Source of the DNA: Metopolophium dirhodum
Lineage: Eukaryota; Arthropoda; Insecta; Hemiptera; Aphididae
Assembly: GCF_019925205.1 (NCBI RefSeq)
Contig: NC_083565.1
Location: 26,378,241 to 26,442,240, forward strand
Direction of reading: 5' to 3'
DNA: 64,000 bases
Shown piece by piece: positions 49,085 through 63,739 of this stretch; the stretch's first letter is position 1; each line of letters opens with the position of its first letter. The notes under the pieces are model-generated. The model saw only the letters and a list, made by a program, of their open reading frames with translations. It did not search any database and had not been told where the DNA came from. The position numbers and the translations under genes are program-made.

Positions 49085-52000
49085 CTGCAAAACATATTAA
49101 TAATATTATTATTTATAATAGACAAAAGTATAACCAACAGCGTGTATCATAAATGTGGCGAAAACAAAACCTCTTGTATACATCTTATAATAAAAATAAT
49201 ATATTATATTATATTATCTTATATAATGACGGAACACCATAGGTGTGGCTGTTACCGAATTGGTTCTCGTTTTTTTAAAACGTATTTTCAGGCGACCTGA
49301 GTTGGTTTCCGTATCTGTTCAGTTCCGTTACCAAGCTAGTATCAATAGTTCAGATTTTATATTTATAAAATAATTTTTGCGATATGAAATCCTGCTGAAA
49401 AAAACTGTATACGCGATGATCGAAATATTTGAAGAAAGTTTGCTTAAAATGTTCACCCCGACAACCTTAAATTTCAAATACAGTTTATTTGTTTTAAATT
49501 ATTATTATTATCTATTACTAAGTTGGCAGTCCTAGGCCAGTAAAAATGGGAAGGGAAATGTGCGTACTTGCAGGCCATTATCTTACAGTGAAAAGAGGGA
49601 ACCAACTCGACCAGTAATGGGATACATCACACATTTAAACGGGAATCAAATAGGCCGAATGGGAACCAATTCAGCTGTAAGCTTCAGTAAATACTCAAAA
49701 TCGTTATGGACGAATACCTGCAGTAGGTATATTATGAGAAACTCACAATTTTTAAAAGTCAGCAGTAGACATTGTCATTTAATGTTACTATATAAATAAA
49801 AGCAAGCGTTATGTAGTTATCCGATCTATACGCTATACCCACAGAAATATTGACCCAAGTACGTATTGATATACCTAACTACACGTTGATGCTTACATAC
49901 GTGTACTTACTTTTTAAAATTATTTTTCAACTCTACAATATAATTATTAGTTAGAATAAAGTAAAAAAAAAAATATTAAAGGATGAAAGCAGTTCCCAGC
50001 ATATATATACTGTTAAATATATAGTTTCTTGTGTAATGTTTGTATAGGTACTATCGATGTACCTAAATATAAAATGTTTTGTGGTCAAGGAAACTCTCTC
50101 ATAAAAATGTTAATAGCGTATATACTGTAATAATTGAACAACCACAACCGTGAGTATTTAATAATAACACAGCGTCTAAAATACAACTAAAAACGTAGAG
50201 GTAGTACAGGTACATAGTAAATAGTAGTATTATATATATGTATCGTAATTTATATTTAACGGTCGAATGTACTCCTATTTACTCTTATATTAGGTATTGT
50301 ATGCCATATGGTTCATGATATTAAATAATATAAATATATATTTATTTATGTAATTCGTAGGTATATTTTTATCATGCATAATATATGTTCATTTTAAGCT
50401 TAGTAAGAGTGACGACCAAAAATATAGTTGTATTCATGGCATAACAAATTATACCTTTAACGCACTGATAACAGTACTATAACAAAGCAATAAGACCCTA
50501 TGCAGATACCAAAAAAAAATAATTACTTTTTAAAAATATTGATTTGTGCTTACAACTGAATATAATGTAAATTTAATGTAAATATCACTATATGTCTATA
50601 TGTATTATCTACCTAAATAATCAAAGTCCAACTGTTATAATAATTATTGTAAGCTAATCACCTTATAATTGATACATAAACAATAATAAGAAAAAAAACT
50701 AATATCATAAGCTCTACTTACATAATACAAATATTATAATTCGATATCAATAGGTACTGAATGAACTATTGACAAGGTAAATAATACATCAGTATGAAAT
50801 CTGACGTATTTATATGTGTAGTAAATTAAACTACAAACATGGATAACTGGTTACACCCATTAAGGATTATATTATTATACAACCTATTGAATGAAAAACT
50901 GTAATATATATATGGATAGTTTATTCTATAGTTATTTGCTTTATACTTTTTATAGCGTTTAAACTGTTTTCAGTATTTTACTAGGTACACGGTTACTGGT
51001 ACAAAGTCAGGGATTAGTAAACAGTTTTTCAGCACTCTCTAAATCAAGTAATTATTTTAAAACCATTTTGGCTACCCTAAAGGCCTAAAGCATGTTAATT
51101 TAGACTATGTAGTATGATTTGTTCCCCCGTTTATTCAAAGTTTAAGCCACGAAGTCGTGTCGTTAGATGCATTTTTGTTGAACCAAATGATATTCTTGTT
51201 TTTCTACGTAATTCTTAATTCCTATAATATAAAAATGTAGTCACTACTTATTTGTTATTAATTTTTAGTAATTAGGTAACTAAATTCAAATATATTATTA
51301 ACGATATTTTGTTGAGGCAAACGGTGCAACGAAATACACCCACGTTTTAAGAGATTTAAATTACTCAAGATTGGCATTTGTTGACCGAAACAGTAGAAAG
51401 ACTGGAAACAAGAAAAACAGATTGGGATATCAAGTTATTTTACACACACATATATATATTATAATAGATCTGCAATTGTTTTCAAAACGTTCGAAAAGTA
51501 CCTATTGTTACTTGACAGTTTCGAATCCTTGAAAATGAATATGATATTTGATATTATTATTAAATAAATATGAAATGTTGTATTATTTCGTTATATTATA
51601 TAGTCACATAATACCTTTTTATAAAAATGAATTAATCTTTATGGGAAAATATAATAAATTATAGTAACAAGGCGTTTAGGCGTTAATTATAAACTTTTTA
51701 AGAGCCACTTATAATGTCTATTCAAACCAGTATAATATTTTAGCTGATGAATTTTTTACAGTTATACATTTTCATACATGCGTATTATTAATGTAATATA
51801 GACGTATACTGTACAGTGTCTGTAGTAGGGATGTAAATCAGCAAAAAATCTTTTCTTTAAATTTTAAGTATACGGTCTAGGACATTTAAGTAATAGTACA
51901 TGTTGTATTGATAAATGCAAAATAATGTGCAACAAATATTTAAATCATATACCTTCAACAAATATATAAGTATTTTTCATATAACATATTTAATTTGTTT

Positions 52001-55000
52001 TTTATTTTACATGTATATTTACAAAAACGAATTATCTTAATTTTGTCGTTACCTAATGAATATTGTGTATACAATAAAACTCTTTGTTATTGGAATTTAT
52101 CTACGTAATAAATAAATTATTAGTGTTATTATTAATAATAATGTAACAAACAGCGCTTGGTGCATAAAATATAAATTAATGCATATCAATAGATTTTAAG
52201 GTAAGCGAGAGAACTAATGGTTTAGAAACTATGTAGGTATGCCATTTTTAAAGGACATTTCTCAAATCTATTTTTAGGCAGTAAAATAACTAAAAGTTAT
52301 ATAAAGCACCTCGATTGCTTGAAAACAGAGTATAAATTATACTCAAATATGCTGGAAAATGTTTGAATTTTTCCAAAAATGTCTACCAATTATTATTACT
52401 TTTCACATAAAAACAATTTATTTACATTGTACCACTTAATTATGGATATAATTTTTAAAAGTGCAGCAGATACTGAGATTTAGGCTTGTCGTCTTTATTG
52501 AAAAATGTTTTTTCTCCAAAATGATTTTAGTTTTTAGTGGATTTCGTGAAAACTATTGCTAAATAGTAAATATGAAAATAATAAATTGTATTATTATGTG
52601 TAACCATCCGTCTACATCATTGACTATTTATAGGTAGGTACTCCATAGAACTTATTGGTTTATGTTAATACTCAAAAAAGTGCTTTTCGAAATAAATCTA
52701 TAAAAAATTGCATGGTAAAATCAATACATTCTTTGTTTCTTTTTTTTTATCTAATTAATATTTATTTTAAAATACATCTCTAACATAATTCTATCAACAT
52801 GATAGTAAAACCATTTCAAAGTGTTATTTAATTATTACAGTATTTAATATACAATTTGTTATTTTACTACTTATTAAAAATTCTATTTAAAATTCAAAAT
52901 TTTAAAATAACTTTAATTTTGAGCTTTTTTAATTCTTAAATACTTTTTAGCGCCTATTTAGTAGTGGCACAGTATTGCAAAGAAAAATCAATTATGAGAA
53001 AAAAAATACTAATTGGATGTGTTATAATAACAATAATAATTATCCTTGTAACGATTAAAATACACGTATCGTCTAAATGAACCTTCGCTTTTCAGGTGCA
53101 AATACATGTCCAAGTATCTGATGATTGTTTTATACATATTCTAGTGGAATTTATATTTTATAAGCATAGAATGAAGATATGAATAAATTAAAGCTCAATA
53201 AGAAAGTCCATAAATATGCATAGAAATATACACCTACATATAAAAATAAAAATAAAAGGTATACCTATTTTTAATTACCTATCATTAACTGTCAACATTT
53301 TTGCTATTTAAGTCTCGACTGTAATTATTGGAATCTAAGTTCTTATTGCGATTTACATCTTCAATTATTATAATATTAATGTATACGACTACAAATAGAA
53401 AATCGGTTATTGAGAGAAATACTATGCCGGGTTTGTTGCAACTAGTCTTAAAATGTTCTATTGATTGATAACTGATACGTACTTATTTTAAATTAATAAC
53501 GTTTTAAAATAAGAACTTATTTTATACACATTTTACAAGAGCAGAAAACAATCGGGATATAAAATTAGAATAATAACTTTGTTTGATACTTGATTATACA
53601 ATTATAATAATTTAAACTTGTACCTATTTAATTTATTATTGATAAACTGATAACATTAAATATCGTAGTGTTTTACGTATCTACTCCGTGTAAATGTGTA
53701 AGTCAATATTATAAACTATTGTATTAATAGTATCTAAATACCTATAATTATTTATATGAGTACAAGATTTTTTTAATATATTATAATTTATATCTTTGAT
53801 CCACACGCAACATAGAAAATTTCGTTCAGGAAAATCAACCTCGTGTTGTTAGCTTTAATATTAGAGTACATTTAATTATTAAACTTATAAAGTAAAGAAC
53901 ATTATCTGTGTCCAAACATTGCGTTTTTTACGGTATTTCAATTTATATGCTATTGCTAAACCTATATTATGTGCATTTCTAAATTGTAATACTATACATA
54001 GGTACTCATAACTTACATAAAAATTTAAATATCGTAAAAAAGCAGTTATAAAAATTACAAAAACCAATAATATCACTAACTGTAAATTTGATAATAATAT
54101 GTCAACTAAATCTAATATGTAAACTATAACAACAAAAGCTGCCGAACTCAAATTTACTGTGTTGCCGTGGGTTAGAGTGATAGAACAAATAACACACCTG
54201 TCATATCATCTTAAACCTTATACACATTTAATATTTCGATCTAAAAACAACATAAATTTAAACTATCTTTTAAAATTAATGAATTTAGTTACTGCTATAG
54301 ATTTAGTAACTGTTAAAAAACCTTTCCTTTTATCAAGAGTGCCTGCAGTGTTGTAAACATTAAAAAATACAGTTTATTGTATTTGTTTATGCTCAATGCA
54401 CAGACGTTTGAGTGATTACATGGCGATATCACAGCTTAAATAAAACATTAATTAGAAGAATTTTAAATGTATGTAAATAAATTATACGGAAACATGTTGT
54501 GCAATTGTGCGTATATAACTACCTACATTGTATGTAGTCTTACATAACATTTAAACTTATTACAATTAAGAACAGGTCACTTATTAAGTTAGATTACCAA
54601 TCAAAAAATATAGTCTAAGCATCTATAATATATTTAAATCTACAGTAGATTTGGACGAATATTTTTCGTTATTGGTATTAAAATGTAAGTTTTAGGCATA
54701 AATCTAGGTATGTGTATCAACGTATCATATTGTGTAGTAATTAATATTGTTTTACGATAAATGATTTAGAGACTTTAACGGCGGATCAAATGGCAAAAAT
54801 ACTCCCTATAAGTTGAGTATACATTTTATCAAAAACAACAATTGTTAAAATTATATATGTACATTATATATAAATATTTCTAGAACTACAGTCTTACAAA
54901 GCACAATCCAATTTCATTAAAACATTTAAAATCTAACTTTATGGTTTTGTAAATCTATAATATATATAGTGTGTAAAGTACCTACCTTTGTTTATTCTAA

Positions 55001-55353
55001 GAATTTGACAGCATATATATGCATTCGCAATTTTGACAGATTCTTATTATCCACTTGCACACACACACACCGCGCACTTAAAGAACCACGACTGCATTAT
55101 AACTCGGCCATTTTAGTTATTTTAACGTTTGGTTTTTTATTTAAGTGTCAATAAACATAAAAAAAAATATGTACGTAAAGTCACTCGAAAAACCAACGTG
55201 GTCGCGCACAATCACAAGCTCTCGATTTGTATTTATTTTGTTTTTAAAATATTTCACTTTTTTTTTTACTACCGACGTCGAGCGCGACACTTTTACCACG
55301 GTCCAATGTATTCTCGGTACTAACCGTGTTGCCGGAGCCGCGAACGACCTTAC
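49085..55353. other. presumed hillarin upstream intron, AT-rich
   Basis: Apart from the imperfect inverted repeat at 49252-49690 and a decayed repeat head near 52711 (GTAAAATCAATACATTCTTTG), nothing recognisable. Confidence 0.55.
49252..49690. repeat. imperfect inverted repeat around GAATTGGTTC / GGGAACCAATTC
   Basis: GAATTGGTTCTCGTTTTTTT and GAGTTGGTTTCC near 49258-49312 are answered in inverse by GGGAACCAACTCGACCAG and GGGAACCAATTC at about 49598-49675. Spacing between the motifs is similar in both arms, suggesting a degenerate mobile element about 2.6 kb from any hillarin exon acceptor partner. Confidence 0.4.
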
Positions 55354-55477
55354 CAGTGGTTTTCTGGTTATACGGTTTCACCTGTGCTCCTCTCTACCAG
55401 TACCTATATGCTCGTTGTGTACGATATCCCCCACCATTCACATTAGTCTTGTATTCATGCTCGGATACTCGCAGTAC
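55354..55477 (-). other. candidate upstream (5'UTR or first coding) exon
   Basis: In otherwise AT-rich DNA, a GC-richer block has a strong acceptor on the minus strand (T-rich tract then caatacag at 55478) and a consensus donor ACTG|gtaagg at 55354. The first frame opens VLRVSEHEYKTN and continues NGGGYRTQRAYR before a stop. Internal alternative donors exist at AAT|gtgaat (phase 0) and AG|gtactg (phase 2). The AAT|gtgaat donor would fit the phase of the exon at 49084; the others need a further small exon. It may be the N-terminal coding part or leader of hillarin, but it lacks an initiator Met itself. Confidence 0.3.
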
Positions 55478-55876
55478 CTGTATTGAAGATAAAAAAAAAT
55501 AATCATTGCAAATAACACAATCATTTATTTTATTTTTCCAGAAGATCATTTTTTTATAGTACAAGTTTTAATTGTATCTAAACGTAAATACACGAAATGG
55601 GAAAACCTAAAAAATGTTTATGCATTTTATAAATTACGCTGTGCCCAGCAATGTAATAAAAATAAAAATTAATAAGTTAGTTGTAATATATATTATACAA
55701 TAGACATGTTTTACGAATTCTTCTAAATAATTTCAAGAGATAAAGCAACACTGTTAACTATCTTTATTCGTTATAAAATGTCGAGACTATATTATTATAG
55801 AACCGTGTACAATTTTAATTATACGTGGATTCCTATACCAGGCTATACATGTACTAAATCGACTACCCCTTTTAAA

Positions 55877-56460
55877 TTCTGAACGGAGCGATGAATGTAT
55901 TGATTTTACAATCTCATAGGGATTTTTTTGTGTCTGGAGACATTTTCAATTTCCATATCTTTTCTGATATGAAATGAATCTCATTGGTCCCTAGGGATTA
56001 GGGAGTCAAAAGTAAAAAGTTCCCACTACTTTATTAAATTATTAGGAAAAACAAAAGAAATAATAGTGAAAACGGACGTAAACACTATATAAAATCAGTT
56101 TTTGACAAAATCTTTTGTTTTTATTCCAAATCAAATTACCGTAGAACATTGACATTTTTTACCAAATGTTTTAATTAACATTTTCTATACATATGACATA
56201 ATTTTTTTAATATTTTGAGCTACCTATTTTATTGTATATAAATACAATTTGGCTAGGTCAAAAAGCTTTAAACTTGAATACAAGGTCTCTAATAAGTTGA
56301 TATTATAGCTAGTTGTTTAAAAAACGTTAAAGATATATAGGATCAATTTTTTTTTAAGCATTTGAAGTTCAAAATTGAACGAAATTTGATATTTTATCTA
56401 TCAATAACCGGTTTAATTATTTTGTGACTAATTCAAAAATTTTGTTCATGGGGGGACTTA
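55877..56460 (+). repeat. degenerate 5' part of the same repeat family
   Basis: Starts AAATTCTGAACGGAGCGATG then AATGTATTGATTTTACAA, followed by decayed text in the same order as the full unit, fading near 56460. Confidence 0.6.
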
Positions 56461-59400
56461 AGTACTTAACTTTAATGTTTATTATTATATTTTACGATAT
56501 GTACAATATATACTAGTTCCTATTTATACCACGAACATATTCACACCGTTCTATTGTTCTAATACAATAAATGAGTAAGTCGGTATTGATTCAAAAGTTA
56601 ATATCAATAATATATTAAATTATATAAATATTAATATACACTATAAAAATTATTAATTATTAATTTTTTCCAATAAATTATTGTTGGTACAATGGTATGA
56701 TACATAATACTATGTTAAATACCTAGGTTCCACCTATATATTATTTACTAACTAGTATTTACTAAACATTTTCAAAAGGATACTTGGATCTCGAAGATTC
56801 AGAATATTTACTATTTACAAGTATTTATAATCAATACTACTTATTGGTCGAGACTTTATTTTACAATAATTAATCTTCGATCGATGGATGCTTATATAAC
56901 AGCAGTATTATAATTGAAATTAAAACTATATTTATTCAATTATTAAAATGAACGATGTTACAATGATACAGCATTGTTATAACTATAACTAATATAATTA
57001 TAATACATTTAAAAATAAATATTTAAAATTACTAATCTGAGTATTTGACCCAATATTTGGATACAATTCATAAATTCAGAATAAACCTTATTAACCTAAT
57101 ACACTTTCATATCTTTTTTCATACATAAAACTGGCATAATGAATTGTAAAAAAAAAGTAACAACTGGCAATAATTTTTAAACACAAACGATAAAAAAATG
57201 GAGATTTATATTGTTGAAATCATTGTAATATAGTAATAGGTGTATAGTATAGATGATATATAATACTTGTAGGTATTAAATAAGTCGTAGGTATAGAAAT
57301 AAAGAGCAAAAATAAATAAAACTCTAATTCGCCGAATTAAAGCTGAAAGCTCAATACTATTAGAATTTATAAGATGCGTAAAAGTCATTCAACAGTATAG
57401 GTATTGACGGTTCTACTAATACTACACGATTTTATGGAATATAACGAAACATTTTGGGGAAAATTAAAAAAAAGGAACTTATAAATTAATATTATGATAT
57501 TTAAATTTGTTTTAATAAAATATTTAAAATATGTTTAAAAAACGTAACTATAGGTACCAAGTTAACGCGGATTTGTAAGTTAACAAACTTTATTTTATTC
57601 ATACGAAATAAAAGAAAACCTATAGGTACTTATAACCTTGTATTATGGATATGTTAACTTAAGACAATAATACTACTGAATGTATATGGGACACTTATAC
57701 ATACTGGGGGCAATATATTTTAGAGCAAGGGATGTCGTAGCATCTCAACCAGTTCACACCTGGACATTGATACCTAATATATAATACAATTTTTCATTTG
57801 AATCAACCAATATACATGCCCATTTTTTATATGTACAGGTCAATTGGATATGTATCTCAATTGTATTATTTGTGACTGGAGTCATTATTAGTATAATCAT
57901 ATTATTTATATAAAATATATTAGTATTTTACACTGTTACTATTTGTTAGACACCTATTATTATTGTAACTTTGTATTCTTCTGCACAAAAATATCGGTTA
58001 TCGCAACTATTTTCATTCTTAATAATGGCCAAAATCTTAAAAAAAAAATTATTATTATTCCTACTAATAGATTATTGTAATCTATAATTTTTAATCGACT
58101 GGTAAAAGGCAATTTTTTCCTAGTGACATTTATATGGGCTAAACAATAATGTTGCATTTTATGGGATGACCGAAGCTTTCTAAATTTTGCACGCGGTAAT
58201 GTTCTACTGGCCATGATGAAATATTAAATTTTTAATTTTCTGGACAAGCAATACATCTGTTAACATAAAAATTTGGGTTTTGCTTTTCTGTAAAGTATTG
58301 AGACTGTCACTATTAGCTCATTTTGCATTCCACCAGTAGAATTGTATCTATAAGACATAATCTACATTCTATTAAATTTACGATCAAAAAGAACGTGTGA
58401 AATTTTATTTGTCTGCAGGTATCAACATTGTTATTGAATGCACAAAAAATATATGTAGGTAGGTACGCCATAAACTGCATGTCAGTACATATTATATGGA
58501 ACTTATTTACATGCATATACGACTTAATTTTTAACAATTGATGACTGTCAAAACCGGATATACAAACTGTGAAATATGTAAATCGTAAACTAAATCGGAT
58601 GTAGGCTGCGTAGTGCATAGTGCAGGTATATCCAATAACAATATAGCCATATAGGTAAATAAACGACAATATAATATATTTTATATTTTATGCACTATGT
58701 AGACATAGCTTATTCCAAATGTAGGTACCTACATGATTAATGATTATGGATGCATTATGCATACACGTAGTGATATACATACGTATTCGTATAGATACTG
58801 TTGCGTGACATTCAATTCACATGAACCGTGAAAACAAAACATAGCCATGAAAATGTTAGTGCGGTTATTTATATCCGGTCAGCTATATTGCCACATTTAA
58901 ATATAAACAAACGCCCAACTTTCCCAACTACAAATTATAAAATAGTTATAGATAACAAATGATATAGATAGGTAGTAATTTTGTGTTTTAGCTTTTCAAT
59001 AAAAATCAAACCATTTACCTAATTTGCGTAATCCTAAAATCAACGCTAATACCTACTGAAGACAATCAAAATAATAAGATAATTTATTAGAAACCTCATA
59101 CCCATATCATTTTATAAATATTGTACATTATTACAACTTATAGTTGTTACCTGCAGCGGTCTGCAATGCTGTTACAATTTTCTAAAATAAATTTTTTATT
59201 CATTATTAATGAAATATTTAATACTACTATCGTTATAACGCATTTCCCAAAAAGAGTTAAATCTTTATAGTATACTTACACTTAGTACAGTAATAAATAA
59301 AGCTTGGTAAATAATGTGTCTAAACTACAACTTCGACTTATTTTTTTTTCTGTTAAATTTAAGAAGATACATTTTGTAATTCATTTTTATTTCTTGTTTA

Positions 59401-62400
59401 CTCATTTCGTCTTCCACCTTTATACAAAATTAGGAAACAGATCACAATTGCTAATTCATCAATAAATCAATAAGACAATTACATTTAGAATACGTCCAAC
59501 ATAAATATAATTTGTCTGTTAAAATATGTATACAAGTTTAGTATGGAAGATAATGCTTTAAAGTTTTAAACATATCTTACAGAATTCCTATAAGAAAATG
59601 AGAAAGTAGGTAAATTATTTAAGATCGAGAATCAAGTTAAAAACACTTCATAAAATGTCAGAAATGGGTTAAGAGTGTATACACTAACCTAATTACCTAA
59701 CCTTCCGGAACCCTTAACTCTTATAAAGCCTTATCATACTTCAATGCTAATGTATATACAATAGTAATCACTAATTAGCTATAGTATGACAATTAAACTT
59801 TAATATTTAGGGTGTTCATTTATTCCATTTGTCCACTATAATATATTATATATCTATTGTCGTCAAAATTTGACATAAAAAATTGATGTGCCTTTATATT
59901 AAACTTGTTTTTAATTTTAAGTAACAAAAACTTATAAACAATCTTATATTACATTTTAAACCTTAAGTAATAAAATTAAAAAAATTCATTTTTACATACA
60001 AAGTAATTCGCAAATTATCCTGTTTTTGTAAAAATGATAACATTATGATAACGCTTATAAAAAAAATTGTGAGCGTATATTATTTATATTTTAATTGGTT
60101 TACCAACAACTTATAAGGAACCTACTTAAATTAAATTTACAAGATAATTCATCCAAAAACGAAATTTTTACTGTACAAAATCGAAAAAAAAATCGACATT
60201 TATATTATCATATCCAGTAAATGCTAATATGGATCTAAAGTTAATCATTTGTGAAAGTACTAGGAATTTCGTACATTTAACCCCCAATTCCCAAAGCACC
60301 TCCAACCAATTTGCTACCAAAAATCATACTAGAAATTGACAATTAAAGCATTATTGGTGCTTTAAAAGGTGATGATGACAGACAGAAAAAATAAAAAATA
60401 AAAAATAACAATACATGTGAGTGTGTGTCAGTACACGACAGAAAGGAATACTTAAATTAATTTTTAACTTTGATTGGAATTAAAATAATAAAATCAAACT
60501 TGACTGCGGGTCGTTCTTAACATTCACTAGTAGAGCGATGATAATATATTTAGAAAAAACAATACATAAGCTTATGTTAGTAGTAACCGCAAGAAACATA
60601 TTTTATAAGTATAGGACGTATAGGTACGTTTATTTTTCACTCAAACAGACAACTCTAATTCAAATAAGTCATAACGATTACCTCGAACTACATTCTGATA
60701 GAATATCCTAATTATTTACAACGTGTACCTACGAGGCCCATTTTTTTTATTATTTTATTTAGTTGATTAAATATTTAAGTTTGAAAATTTAAAAAAAAAT
60801 GTGTTGAACTATATCCGCTGTTACCTATGAAGTATTTACTTAAAATACCGCTCAAAATCTTAAATATATTATTAATTTCTATGAACTATATTATTACCTC
60901 CATATAAATAAATATAAGTATTATTGACAGATTTATATAATTGGATACTATAATAATTAGTAGGTATCTATTAAATATTATTACTTATTAGTCTTATTTA
61001 TATTTTATAGTATTAAGTATAATATGCATAGGTACATAAAAAAATTATAATTTAAATTAATATTACTATATACATTATACCTAAATAGGCAATGTAAAAA
61101 ACAAACAAATGTTAAAGATTTTTTTGTAATTTATTAAATATGTTTTGCCTATCTAATAGATCATTTTAAGAAAATCGATACATTGTGGTAATTCAAATGG
61201 TTTAAAAAAGGTATAGGTTATAAGTAAGTTACAACAGATCCAAGATAGAGCTGGTACCCACAATATAATATGTGTAAAACGAATTTAACTATGGCAGATA
61301 TGTAGGTAATATATATCAATAATTATTATTTTACAAAAGCACATAGGTACCTATGTAAATAGGGACACGAGGTCACCCATTCATTATAATTATACATCAG
61401 CTAGTATATTCGTGTTAACAATTTTTTTTTTCATAAGTTATAAAAATAAAAATTGTATACAAAAAAAAAATGTAAAGGTAGGTATAGGTAGTAGATATTA
61501 TACTTGTAGTTAAACGCAATGCAACCATTATTTTAAAACGGGTTCACATACCTATCTAGGAATAATATGTATTTATGTACTAATATAATGCGATTGTACG
61601 TTTACTTGCATTTTACAAATCACCTTAAGAAGTAAACGAATTATTATTATTATTATACATATTATTATTATTATAGGTACCAGTGTACCACTATTCTTAC
61701 TAATTCATGTGCCTAGACGATGAAATGTATATAATGTTCATATAATCAATGATAATATGTATAGGACATAGATACATTAATACATTATGCAACATTGGGA
61801 ACCAACACACTATATACGTCATGTGAAATGAAATCGCCGCGCCACACGCATTGACCAACAATAATATACAACTTAAATGTACGTCATTATTGAAGTTTTG
61901 TAACCGTCAACGCTGTTGCGTATATACAACACATACTGGAATTGGGTGTTCTCCCCCCCCCTCCCTACCATTGACTTTTTTTTCACCATATATAATAATG
62001 TGAAAATTTCTTTATAGGACATAATATTATATTTATACATATTTTTTGTTTAATATATACGTATCCAACATCAATGGAAATATAGGTATATTGCAGTGTA
62101 GGTACGCCAATGGCCAATGCACATCAATGCACATCAACCGCACCCTATAGTACAAATAAACACTACAAGTCTACAAATATCGTAATAATTAAAATACAAT
62201 TACTCTCTATAGTGATGTTTTTGTTAATTTTTTAATTTTGAGAGAATCGACGAGGAACGTAAAGGTTTTTACAATAATGGCTTAGATTCTTAGTATAGGT
62301 TTTACTTGAACTTTTTTTTATTACCCGCCAATATTTTCAAGTGAACAATTTTTTGTGTAGAAAGAATACTCAGAAATTTAAATTTAACACTATCTTCCGA

Positions 62401-62801
62401 TTTGAAATAGAATATAGTCGGAACTCCAAAATAGGTATATAGGTAGTCAATATTAAATTTTTCCAATAGGATATTCTAAGTATTAAAGTTGAACTAACGA
62501 TTTGCTGAGCGTAAATTTGCTATGTTACGCACTTGTAAGACGGAGACGACAAATGGCCGTGTGATGTCCTCTTAAGGATTGATCTTTAGTCCCCTTAAGA
62601 GCCTCCAGTCGATGAAAAAAAGTGACTTTTAGACTAAAAAGCCAGACAAAACTGGAGGAATTTGATTTGACGGATTATAATTTTTAAAACGGGTTATTAT
62701 TGATTAACTAGTTAACAATAGGTTTGAGCTGAGGCGATTTTTAATATTCCAATTATTGTTAGTGTCATAATGAATAATAATGTAAATATAAAAATTTCAT
62801 A
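56461..62801. other. AT-rich DNA without recognisable genes
   Basis: Only short open frames without coding composition, plus the degenerate repeat copy at 59860-60430. Confidence 0.55.
59860..60430 (-). repeat. degenerate copy of the same repeat family
   Basis: Inverted, decayed matches to the unit: CGTCAAAATTTGAC near 59870, blocks resembling the 'ACTTATAAG' and 'AAAGCATTATTGGTGC' parts, and an A-rich tract with GTACACGACAG near 60430. Confidence 0.4.
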
Positions 62802-63725
62802 TTTTAGATTCTGAGCGGAGCGATGAATGTATTGATTACACATTGATGTGTGTTTCTTTTATATATTTTTTTGTTGTGTCTGTCATTATGGTTTGGAGCA
62901 GTAAAACTGTTTCGATTTTCTTCAACAGTAGGTATCTTGTTCGATGGGAAAGTGTTCTAGTTGGCGCAATTGGGAGTAGAAATTTAAAATTCCCAATAAT
63001 TTTCAAAAGTGCCGGGAGAGACAACATAAAATTAAGGAAAAACAGGAATTTTTACGCAAAATCGGTTTTCGACAAAATCGATTTTGGTTTTTGTTGTAAC
63101 TATAAAGTAAATGACCGAATATCTATTCGGTACATATGAAATTTTCACTGGTTGTTTATATTAGCATTTTCTATACACTATAAAATGTTAAAAATATTTT
63201 TAATTGTTTTGAACTGTTTACGGACATTTTCAGTTTTCAGTTTCCAATTTTAGATTTTGAACGGAGCAAGGAAGCTAGTGGTTTTACAAGGGTGTTTATT
63301 TTTTTTTATATCCTGTATACCAAATTTCTATCAGAAGGAGTGCTTCGATTTCAACATATAGTACCTTATCTTTTAACAAATTGGATCAAGATGGTACTTT
63401 AAGAGGTCATTTTTCGATTTTCTCAATTGTTATTTAATGCCACAGGAAAAACTACCGACAAATTACGAAAACCTAATAAAAATTTCTAACGCTTTGTTTA
63501 TCACCAGAGCAACGAATAAAAAATAATAATTATATTATAATATTAATTCAACTAACAGGCTATAATAATTAATAATAACAATATAAAAAATACAGACTCA
63601 CACACCGTCTCCGCTCAGAATCGTTTTTCTTATACAATGATATTATATCATTGAATTCAAGTTTAATACAATCCATTGACCCACTCTTAACCTACTGTAC
63701 AGCAGAGCGACATCCACTTACCTAC
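62802..63725 (+). repeat. variant copy of the same repeat family
   Basis: Begins TTTTAGATTCTGAGCGGAGC at 62802 and closes with the CGCTCAGAATCGTTTTTCTT to ACATCCACTTA end at about 63612-63720. A second head (TTTTAGATTTTGAACGGAGC) occurs inside at about 63248, so two copies seem to be nested or recombined. Confidence 0.7.
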
Positions 63726-63739
63726 TTTTTATTTAATTT

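Noticed and set aside
58313..58669. 118-codon minus-strand frame
   Set aside because: Tyr/Phe/Ile/Cys-rich translation typical of AT-rich noncoding DNA; no supporting signals.
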